A stretch of DNA of 11,721 nucleotides, taken from assembly GCA_018067325.1 (NCBI GenBank), contig JAGPUU010000098.1:1-11721 (forward strand), given 5' to 3'. The DNA is from Amphritea sp. GTDB lineage: Bacteria > Pseudomonadota > Gammaproteobacteria > Pseudomonadales > Balneatricaceae. The notes beneath the pieces are model-generated. The model saw only the letters and a program-made list of their open reading frames with translations. It was not told where the DNA came from and searched no databases. Of the stretch, positions 6,482 through 11,721 are shown piece by piece; position 1 is the stretch's first letter; every line of letters begins with the position of its first letter. The position numbers and the translations under genes were made by a program.

Positions 6482-8353
6482 GTGCCTGTAGTTTTACATC
6501 GTCTTACAGTTTCAATGATAGCAGTGTTGATGTTAGCACTGCTGCAGTTCAGCTTGCCCGCGAGGGCGGGGCTGTTTGATAACGCCAACCCTTTTTCTAC
6601 TCAGGATGGGCCTCTTCAGGTCGAGCAGGCATTTGTCTTTGATTCTGAGCAAAATGGCGGCAGTGTTAAACTGATCTGGACGATTCCGGATGACTATTAT
6701 CTTTATCGTGACAAAATTAAACTAAGTTACGGGCCAGAAATTAAAGAATTAAGTCGTGATTATTCTCAGGCTACTCAGAAGCAAGATCCTCTGTTTGGTC
6801 AGGTCTGGGTTTTCTATAATCAGGCCGTAGTGAATGTCGAACTCACAAGTACCACTGGCCAGCCAGTCGACTCCGTGGTCACTATTAATTACCAGGGTTG
6901 TTGGGACGGGGGAATTTGCTACCCACCGGTATCCAAGACCATCAATCTGAGTCAGGTACCGCTGCAAACTCAACCCACTAGCGCCACAGACATATCCAAG
7001 AATGATTCTAGGGTGATTCCTTCGCAGGCTAGTCAGTTTGCTTCCACCCAGCTCAGTGAACAAGATCAATTTGCGGCGCTTATTTCGGGCAGTAGTTTGT
7101 TACTGACACTTGGTGCTTTCTTTGTCGCTGGCCTCGCGTTAGCGCTAACACCCTGCGTGTTCCCGATGATTCCGATTCTCTCCAGTATTATTGCGGGACA
7201 TGGGCATAAAACCACAGCGGCACACGGTTTCATGTTGTCGCTGGTTTACGTATTAGCGGTATCGCTGACCTATACCGTTGCCGGTGTCATTGCCGGATTG
7301 TTTGGTGAAAACTTACAAGCAGCGTTTCAGAATGTTTGGATTATTAGCGTCTTCAGTTTGATTTTTGTTTTGCTTTCACTATCGATGTTCGGCTTCTATG
7401 AACTTCAGCTGCCCTCAGGTTTACAGAGCCGTTTAAATAACCTCAGCAGTAGCCAGAAAGGCGGTACTGTGATGGGTGTCGCGATAATGGGTTTCTTGTC
7501 AGCATTGATCGTGGGGCCCTGTATGGCCGCTCCTCTAGCGGGTGCGCTTATCTACATCGGTCAAAGTGGTGACCCCTTATTGGGTGGCGCAGCGCTGTTT
7601 AGTCTGAGTATCGGTATGGGAGTGCCGTTGCTGGTGATTGGCGCATCTGCGGGTAAGTTATTACCTAAAGCCGGTGCCTGGATGGAAAGTGTGAAAGCGG
7701 GTTTCGGTGTCATGCTGCTGTTGCTGGCTGTGTGGATGCTGGATAGGGTTATTGCCGATAATATCGCATTACTACTTTACGCCGTGATACTGCTGGTGGC
7801 GGCTGTGCATATGAAAGCCCTGGACCGGTTAAAAGATAAAGCCGTCGGCTGGAGCTATTTCTGGAAAGGGATAGGCGTCGTATTACTGCTTTATGGATGT
7901 ATTCTGTTTATTGGTGGTTTGACGGGTGGAAAAAGCTTGTTACAGCCGTTGAAAGGCTTTGCGGGTGGCGGCCAGCTTCAGGCCTCTTCAGAAATGAGTT
8001 TTGTCAGAGTTACCAGTAAGCAACAACTCGATCAATTGCTCGACGAAGCAAAGTCTAAACAACAGCCCGTGATGCTGGATTTCTACGCTGATTGGTGTAT
8101 TTCCTGCGTTGAATTGGATTATGTCACTTTTGCCGATAGCGGAGTGCAGGCAGGGCTGAGTGGATTTTCACGAATTAAGGTAGATGTGACAGCTAATGAT
8201 GAGGCGGCAAAAGAGTTAAATCGGCTTTACAGTGTCATCGGTCCACCAGCGCTGATCTTTTACGATCGGGCGGGTGTGTTGCAACCCAACATGACTTTGA
8301 TCGGGGTAATAGACCCACAAGTATTTGTAAACCATATCGCTGTACTGAATTGA
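6482..8353 (+). CDS. dsbD: Thiol:disulfide interchange protein DsbD
   Basis: An inner-membrane protein that carries electrons from cytoplasmic thioredoxin to periplasmic partners such as DsbC and the cytochrome c maturation thioredoxins. All three domains are present in 623 residues (E. coli DsbD has 565). A signal peptide ends at about ARA-29. The alpha domain has C140 and C146 in GCWDGGICYPP. The eight-helix membrane part, roughly 200-480, has redox cysteines C225 (ALTPCVFP) and C347 (IVGPCMAA). The C-terminal thioredoxin-like gamma domain has YADWCISC with C539 and C542. So all six catalytic cysteines are there. The start codon is GTG, chosen because AAGGGG lies five bases upstream and it supplies the basic n-region of the signal peptide; the next ATG (6515) would lose it. 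The gene ends in tandem stops (TGA TAG). The cytochrome gene follows 90 bases later. Confidence 0.96.
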   Translation: MPVVLHRLTVSMIAVLMLALLQFSLPARAGLFDNANPFSTQDGPLQVEQAFVFDSEQNGGSVKLIWTIPDDYYLYRDKIKLSYGPEIKELSRDYSQATQKQDPLFGQVWVFYNQAVVNVELTSTTGQPVDSVVTINYQGCWDGGICYPPVSKTINLSQVPLQTQPTSATDISKNDSRVIPSQASQFASTQLSEQDQFAALISGSSLLLTLGAFFVAGLALALTPCVFPMIPILSSIIAGHGHKTTAAHGFMLSLVYVLAVSLTYTVAGVIAGLFGENLQAAFQNVWIISVFSLIFVLLSLSMFGFYELQLPSGLQSRLNNLSSSQKGGTVMGVAIMGFLSALIVGPCMAAPLAGALIYIGQSGDPLLGGAALFSLSIGMGVPLLVIGASAGKLLPKAGAWMESVKAGFGVMLLLLAVWMLDRVIADNIALLLYAVILLVAAVHMKALDRLKDKAVGWSYFWKGIGVVLLLYGCILFIGGLTGGKSLLQPLKGFAGGGQLQASSEMSFVRVTSKQQLDQLLDEAKSKQQPVMLDFYADWCISCVELDYVTFADSGVQAGLSGFSRIKVDVTANDEAAKELNRLYSVIGPPALIFYDRAGVLQPNMTLIGVIDPQVFVNHIAVLN

Positions 8354-8413
8354 TAGGGAGCGCTGTACTGAGTTAATAAAAGTACAGCAAAGTTGATTGA
8401 TAGCGCCTCCCTA
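8354..8413. repeat. Nested inverted repeats between dsbD and the cytochrome gene
   Basis: The outer arms TAGGGAGCGC (8354-8363) and GCGCCTCCCTA (8403-8413) pair over 10 bp with a single bulged base (C8406). Inside them GCTGTACT (8362-8369) pairs perfectly with AGTACAGC (8381-8388). There is no T-run on the exit side in either direction, so it is not a classic intrinsic terminator. In an RNA it would form a two-level hairpin between two genes that could share a transcript. Confidence 0.7.
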
Positions 8414-8443
8414 AAAATAACAATAAAGTCTATGGAGGACTCT

Positions 8444-8773
8444 ATGAAAAAAATATTACTTGCTGCGACAGCAATCTGTTTAACCTGCGGGCCGGTATTG
8501 GCTGCTGATCCTGATACTGGTAAAGAGCTGTACGATGAAGTGCAAATCGAGCGTACCTATCAGGGAGAGCATCGTACTGATATTGACTGCGAAACCTGCC
8601 ATGACACAGACTTTTTTACCCGAAGTGATAGTAAGGTAACAACCTATGCCAAGCTTGAGGCGATGGTTGAAGGCTGTAATACCAACCTTGATGTGGGTTG
8701 GTTTCCGGAAGATGTAGCCGATGTGGCAGCGTATATGAATAGGGAGTTTTATCAGCTTTCGCCAGCGGAATAA
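8444..8773 (+). CDS. Small periplasmic monohaem c-type cytochrome
   Basis: 109 residues with a clear Sec signal peptide (MKKILLAATAICLTCGPVLA, cleavage after A20) and one haem-attachment motif CETCH at residues 49-53. The mature protein is about 89 residues. The C-terminal pattern EGCNTNLDVGWFPEDVADVAAYMNREFY (split here as EGCNTNLDVGWF and PEDVADVAAYMNREFY, 76-103) resembles a family of short cytochromes common in Pseudomonas and Oceanospirillales relatives; its physiological partner is not known to me. The sixth haem ligand is uncertain; M74 and M98 are candidates. C78 is an extra cysteine in the mature chain. The start was chosen at 8444 because GGAGGA (8434-8439) sits four bases upstream; an in-frame ATG at 8432 lies before that site. 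It follows dsbD, whose product helps cytochrome c maturation, and ends at a strong terminator. Confidence 0.85.
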   Translation: MKKILLAATAICLTCGPVLAADPDTGKELYDEVQIERTYQGEHRTDIDCETCHDTDFFTRSDSKVTTYAKLEAMVEGCNTNLDVGWFPEDVADVAAYMNREFYQLSPAE

Positions 8774-8811
8774 GTTACCGTGCTTTCTGAGTACTTCTAG
8801 AACTATCAAAT

Positions 8812-8846
8812 AAAAAAGGCTGATGCATCAAGCATCAGCCTTTTTT
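8812..8846. terminator. Bidirectional terminator between the cytochrome gene and scoB
   Basis: The 9-bp stem GGCTGATGC (8818-8826) with GCATCAGCC (8832-8840) has an ATCAA loop. It is flanked by six A (8812-8817) and six T (8841-8846). It serves the cytochrome gene on + and scoAB on -. Confidence 0.95.
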
Positions 8847-8931
8847 GTATCAACCAGTTGTTATTGACTCGATAGCTTATTGCTCACTATCGGAAAAGCT
8901 CTCTCTAGCCGTTAACAACTAGCGACTGCCT

Positions 8932-9591
8932 TTAAGAAAACGTCATCTCTGGCACTTCGTCAGGAACAACCAACTTGCCTTCAGTCTTAGCGATGATCTC
9001 TTCTACAGAAACGCCTGGAGCGCGTTCTTTCAGGTGAAAAGCACCATCTTTTATTTCCATATAGGCAAGGTCGGTTAGTACCTTTTTGATGCAGCCAGAA
9101 CCTGTTAGGGGCAGGGAGCACTCATTCAGCAGTTTAGATTCGCCGTGCTTTGATGCATGGGTCATGGTGACGATGATGTTGTCAGCACCGGCTACCAGGT
9201 CCATCGCGCCACCCATCCCTTTGATCAGTTTGCCGGGAATCATCCAGGAAGCGATGTTGCCGTTAACATCAACTTCAAATGCGCCTAGCACTGTTAGGTC
9301 TACATGGCCGCCACGAATCATCGCAAAAGACTCAGCAGATGAAAATATAGATGCGCCAGTCGCTGCAGTAACGGTTTGCTTACCCGCGTTGATCATATCT
9401 GCATCGATTTCATCTTCGGTAGGGAAGGGCCCCATTCCTAGCAAGCCGTTCTCTGATTGCAGCATTACTTCTATTCCATCCGGAATATAGTTAGCCACCA
9501 ACGTTGGGATACCAATACCCAGGTTAACGTAAAAGCCGTCTTGTAGTTCGCGGGCAATACGCTGTGCTATCTGTTCACGTGAGAGTGCCAT
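8932..9591 (-). CDS. scoB: Succinyl-CoA:3-ketoacid CoA-transferase, subunit B
   Basis: The catalytic beta subunit of the two-part class I CoA-transferase. It moves CoA from succinyl-CoA to acetoacetate, giving acetoacetyl-CoA. The 219 residues match ScoB length. NLGIGIPT is at 23-30; the SENGLLG block holds the catalytic glutamate E47, which forms the CoA thioester. MIRGGH (91-96) and MIPGKLIKGMGGAMDLV (117-133) are family landmarks very close to Bacillus subtilis ScoB. The start ATG has AGGAAA five bases upstream. It lies 75 bases downstream of scoA, in the same direction. That gap contains a 6-bp hairpin, GATAGC (9611-9616) with GCTATC (9630-9635), but no terminator. Related alternatives such as AtoA or PcaJ are less likely by the motifs seen. 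Confidence 0.94.
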   Translation of the reverse strand: MALSREQIAQRIARELQDGFYVNLGIGIPTLVANYIPDGIEVMLQSENGLLGMGPFPTEDEIDADMINAGKQTVTAATGASIFSSAESFAMIRGGHVDLTVLGAFEVDVNGNIASWMIPGKLIKGMGGAMDLVAGADNIIVTMTHASKHGESKLLNECSLPLTGSGCIKKVLTDLAYMEIKDGAFHLKERAPGVSVEEIIAKTEGKLVVPDEVPEMTFS

Positions 9592-9666
9592 TGTCTTTCC
9601 TCTTCTTCCTGATAGCGCAGAACTTAGCTGCTATCCGAAATTAAATATGTTTACCGGAGTGTCGTA

Positions 9667-10368
9667 TCAGCCCTGACGCACAGTGCGCTGCTCAATACGC
9701 TTTTCGAAAGTACCTTTAATTACACGATTGACGTAGATGCCAGGTGTGTGAATTTCGGTTGGGTTCAGTTCACCCGGCTCGACAATTTCTTCAACTTCTA
9801 CCACAGTGATCTTGCCAGCTGTCGCTGCCATCGGGTTGAAGTTTTGAGCTGTGTCGCGGTAAACCACATTGCCGTAAGTATCAGCTTTCCAGCCTTTTAC
9901 AATGGCAAAGTCTCCGGTAATGGACTCTTCCATAATGTATTTACGGTCATTGAACTCGCGAACTTCTTTACCATCACCGACGGGAGTGCCGTAACCGGTA
10001 GCGGTATAAAATGCTGGAATACCTGCGCCACCCGCACGCATTTTCTCAGCCAGTGTGCCCTGAGGTGTTAGTTCAACCTCTAGTTCACCTGCTAACAACT
10101 GTTTTTCAAACAGCGCGTTTTCACCGACATAGGAGGAGATCATCTTTTTGACCTGACGATCTTCGAGAAGGATGCCCAGACCAAAGCCATCGACACCGCA
10201 GTTATTAGAGACAACGGTAAGGTCCTTGGTTTTCATTGTCTTGATCTGTGCGATCAAGTTTTCTGGGATACCACAAAGGCCAAAACCCCCGGCGATGACT
10301 GTCATGCCATCTTCAAGGCCCTCCATCGCTTCTTCATAGCTGTTTACAACTTTATTGAAACCTGACAT
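9667..10368 (-). CDS. scoA: Succinyl-CoA:3-ketoacid CoA-transferase, subunit A
   Basis: The alpha subunit, 233 residues, that binds CoA and pairs with ScoB for ketone-body (acetoacetate) use. The class I signature [10 protein letters not shown] is at 27-36. The blocks [14 protein letters not shown] (52-65), SYVGEN (79-84), [22 protein letters not shown] (split as [10 protein letters not shown] and [12 protein letters not shown], 104-125) and the C-terminal HTPGIYV (207-213) agree with Bacillus ScoA almost word for word. The frame stays open 33 codons further upstream, to 10467. I chose ATG 10366-10368 because GGAG lies eight bases before it and the family begins here; the upstream extension is basic, unlike any family member, and overlaps a dyad. 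It is the first gene of a scoA-scoB unit, divergent from a LysR-type regulator. No thiolase or hydroxybutyrate dehydrogenase gene is adjacent. Confidence 0.94.
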   Translation of the reverse strand: MSGFNKVVNSYEEAMEGLEDGMTVIAGGFGLCGIPENLIAQIKTMKTKDLTVVSNNCGVDGFGLGILLEDRQVKKMISSYVGENALFEKQLLAGELEVELTPQGTLAEKMRAGGAGIPAFYTATGYGTPVGDGKEVREFNDRKYIMEESITGDFAIVKGWKADTYGNVVYRDTAQNFNPMAATAGKITVVEVEEIVEPGELNPTEIHTPGIYVNRVIKGTFEKRIEQRTVRQG

Positions 10369-10593
10369 CGGTGTAACTCCGCATTTGGTTTTTGTTATCT
10401 TAGATCCGCACTTTTTAGGCACTTTGAAAAATGGTATCCGGCTGGGACTATTCCGTTCCCGGAACACCGGATACCTGTTTCGCGAATAGGTTAAGTTTCT
10501 TATAGGTTGTATTATTTAGCAAATTTAATGATTTAAACTATTTATAAATTTTGTTTATATATAGGTTGGATATGATTAGTTGGATAACGCGAA
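10369..10593. promoter_or_regulatory. Divergent control region between scoA and the LysR-type gene
   Basis: 225 bases. The half next to the regulator (about 10490-10580) is very AT-rich, with several TATA-like hexamers on both strands, for example TATATA at 10556-10561 (+) and TATAAG at 10499-10504 (-). None has a good -35 partner, so I do not name one promoter. The half next to scoA holds a long dyad at 10433-10475. LysR-type regulators commonly bind such divergent regions, so both genes are likely controlled from here. Confidence 0.6.
10427..10475 (-). terminator. Terminator-like hairpin or operator dyad in the scoA leader
   Basis: The arms GGTATCCGG (10433-10441) and CCGGATACC (10467-10475) are perfect over 9 bp with a 25-base loop. 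The loop holds a further palindrome, GTTCC-C-GGAAC (10455-10465). Read on the minus strand the hairpin is followed by A and then five T (10427-10431), which gives terminator form about 60 bases before the scoA start codon. The same symmetry could instead be a protein-binding site. Confidence 0.5.
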
Positions 10594-11508
10594 ATGGCCA
10601 ATATTACCCTGAAGCAGTTGCGAGCTTTTGTCGCGGTTGCCCGAACACAGAGTTTTACTGAAGCTTGTGCTCAGGTACATCTGTCTCAGCCAGCGCTGAG
10701 TATTACCATTAAAAACCTTGAAGAAGAGGCGGGTGGCGCGTTATTCAGCCGAACTACCCGAGCGATTGCACTAACTCCTGAGGGTGAAGAGTTCTATCCT
10801 GTCGCACAAAAAATTATCCATGATTATGATGCAGCATTGGATGATCTGACGCAGCGTTTTGCACTTAATCGTGGGCGGGTAGTACTCGCGGCGATGCCGT
10901 CATTCGCCAGCAGTTTACTGCCTAGTATTATCAGTGATTATCGCTCGCTTTATCCTAATGTCAGCATGACAGTGAATGATGTTATCGCTGAGGACGTCGT
11001 AGATATGGTGCGAAATGGTCAGGTTGAAGTGGGTATAACCTTCGATCCGGGCCGGTTTGATGATCTGAGTTTTACCCCTTTATTTGATGACCGATTTGTT
11101 GCGGTTATCTATCCTGATCACCCATTAGCCCAGCAAGAAACGGTTGCCTGGCAGGCATTGTTAGACAATGATTTCATCGCACTGCAACGCCCCTCCAGTA
11201 TCCGCTTGCTGATCGAAGCTAAGTTACGTCAGTTGGGGTTGCAGGTATCACCTGAATTTGAAACGCATCAACTGGCGACTATAGGCCGAATGGTGGCCAC
11301 CGAGTTGGGGGTGAGTGCCGTACCTTCACTCTGTATTCAGCAGATGCGGGAGTTAGGCGCTATATGCCGTGAGCTTGATACGCCGGTTATGTCTCGCCCG
11401 GTAGGAATTCTAACCCGCAAACGTTATCCGCTCTCAAAAGCAGCGGTCAGTCTGGTTGATATTATTCAAGAGGCAGCCGCTGATCTGTCTGAGCGGATAA
11501 AACTTTAG
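10594..11508 (+). CDS. LysR-type transcriptional regulator, likely regulator of scoAB
   Basis: 304 residues, normal for the family. The N-terminal winged helix-turn-helix spans roughly 4-62 (LKQLRAFVAVARTQSFTEAC, then LSQPALSITIKNLEEEAG), followed by a linker helix. A two-lobed effector-binding domain runs from about 92 to 298, with the usual EVGITF strand and a late GVSAVPS segment. It faces scoA across 225 bases, the classic layout for a LysR protein that activates its divergent neighbour, probably in response to acetoacetate or a related metabolite; that effector is inferred only from the neighbourhood. The ribosome-binding site is weak (GGA at 10582-10584, nine bases before ATG), so it may be poorly translated, as often seen for regulators. 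No clear + strand terminator follows. Confidence 0.93.
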   Translation: MANITLKQLRAFVAVARTQSFTEACAQVHLSQPALSITIKNLEEEAGGALFSRTTRAIALTPEGEEFYPVAQKIIHDYDAALDDLTQRFALNRGRVVLAAMPSFASSLLPSIISDYRSLYPNVSMTVNDVIAEDVVDMVRNGQVEVGITFDPGRFDDLSFTPLFDDRFVAVIYPDHPLAQQETVAWQALLDNDFIALQRPSSIRLLIEAKLRQLGLQVSPEFETHQLATIGRMVATELGVSAVPSLCIQQMRELGAICRELDTPVMSRPVGILTRKRYPLSKAAVSLVDIIQEAAADLSERIKL

Positions 11509-11532
11509 CGTTTCAGTGAATGTTACAGATAC

Positions 11533-11561
11533 AAAAAAGCCACCCTGTTAAAAGGTGGCTT
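11533..11561 (-). terminator. Terminator facing left, after the LysR-type gene
   Basis: The stem AAGCCACC (11537-11544) with GGTGGCTT (11554-11561) has a nine-base loop. On the minus strand the stem is followed by a run of T (complement of A 11533-11538). On the plus strand only two T and then mixed sequence follow. It is therefore better suited to stop leftward transcription than to end the regulator's own message. Confidence 0.7.
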
Positions 11562-11591
11562 AGTTGGTGGGCCAGTATTAAATTAGTGCTG

Positions 11592-11618
11592 CAATATCAG
11601 CGCGCGTAGTTGATATTG
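11592..11618. promoter_or_regulatory. 8-bp dyad before the last gene, candidate operator
   Basis: CAATATCA (11592-11599) and TGATATTG (11611-11618) are perfect reverse complements separated by an 11-base GC-rich spacer. The dyad ends 25 bases before the start codon at 11644. The half-site spacing suits a dimeric DNA-binding protein. No terminator-type T-run follows. Confidence 0.5.
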
Positions 11619-11643
11619 AATTCTTTAAATTGAGGAGTGCCTG

Positions 11644-11721
11644 ATGTCTGCATCCACTCATACCCAACCATCTCTTTGGTTACAATATGAATTCCACAAT
11701 GGCGCATTCGTTCAAGCGCCA
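11644..11721 (+). CDS. Unrecognised gene, 3' part beyond the window
   Basis: ATG at 11644 is preceded by GAGGAG (11632-11637) with six bases of spacing, a strong ribosome-binding site. The frame stays open for 26 codons to the window edge. The protein begins MSASTHTQPSLWLQYEFHNG and does not look like a signal peptide. I do not recognise a family from this short piece. It is separated from the LysR-type gene by 135 bases containing a left-facing terminator and a dyad, so it probably has its own promoter, though I see no clear -35/-10 pair. Confidence 0.7.
   Translation, partial: MSASTHTQPSLWLQYEFHNGAFVQAP

Noticed and set aside
6388..6579. Open frame on + overlapping the start of dsbD
   Set aside because: Out of frame with the DsbD signal peptide, no ribosome-binding site, and unremarkable sequence.
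8393..8443. Earlier starts for the cytochrome gene (TTG 8393 or ATG 8432)
   Set aside because: The strong GGAGGA at 8434-8439 lies downstream of both, and the signal peptide begins properly at ATG 8444.
9086..9490. Open frame on + within scoB
   Set aside because: Antisense shadow of a well-recognised gene, with no independent support.
10369..10467. An N-terminal extension of ScoA to 10467
   Set aside because: It would add 33 basic residues absent from the family and spans part of the leader dyad; GGAG before ATG 10368 supports the shorter protein.

Overview
The window looks like an ordinary chromosomal stretch of a marine-type gammaproteobacterium. Its NDH-2, monomeric isocitrate dehydrogenase, AroF-type DAHP synthase and DsbD are close to enterobacterial or Azotobacter-type homologues. 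An Oceanospirillales-like host is my guess from gene content and moderate base composition; I have no marker gene to prove it. There is no rRNA, tRNA, insertion sequence, phage gene or CRISPR array.

Layout, left to right. (1) The C-terminal part of a PhnD-like periplasmic binding protein (+), closed by a strong terminator. (2) About 560 bases without a credible protein gene. The right two thirds are dense in inverted repeats and end in a terminator-like hairpin 21 bases before the next start codon; this is the least explained DNA in the window. (3) ndh (+), the non-proton-pumping NADH dehydrogenase, convergent with idh across a bidirectional terminator. (4) On the minus strand, monomeric NADP isocitrate dehydrogenase, preceded by aroF (tyrosine-type DAHP synthase) with its own terminator. 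(5) A divergent intergenic region, then dsbD (+), a three-domain thiol-disulfide transporter, and a small periplasmic monohaem c-type cytochrome (+), ended by a second bidirectional terminator. (6) The minus-strand pair scoA-scoB, encoding succinyl-CoA:3-ketoacid CoA-transferase, divergent from a LysR-type regulator (+) that probably controls it. (7) The first 26 codons of an unrecognised + strand gene at the right edge.

Functional links: ndh and idh feed respiration and the TCA cycle. The scoAB products activate acetoacetate to acetoacetyl-CoA. DsbD supplies reductant to the periplasm, which is needed for c-type cytochrome maturation, so its placement just before a c-type cytochrome makes sense. 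AroF starts aromatic amino acid synthesis and has no obvious tie to its neighbours.

No exciting new protein system is visible. The points worth following are non-coding: the structured region before ndh, a terminator-like hairpin in the scoA leader, a cruciform between dsbD and the cytochrome gene, and a dyad before the last, unrecognised gene. All coordinates and pairings were read by eye; no folding or database search was run.
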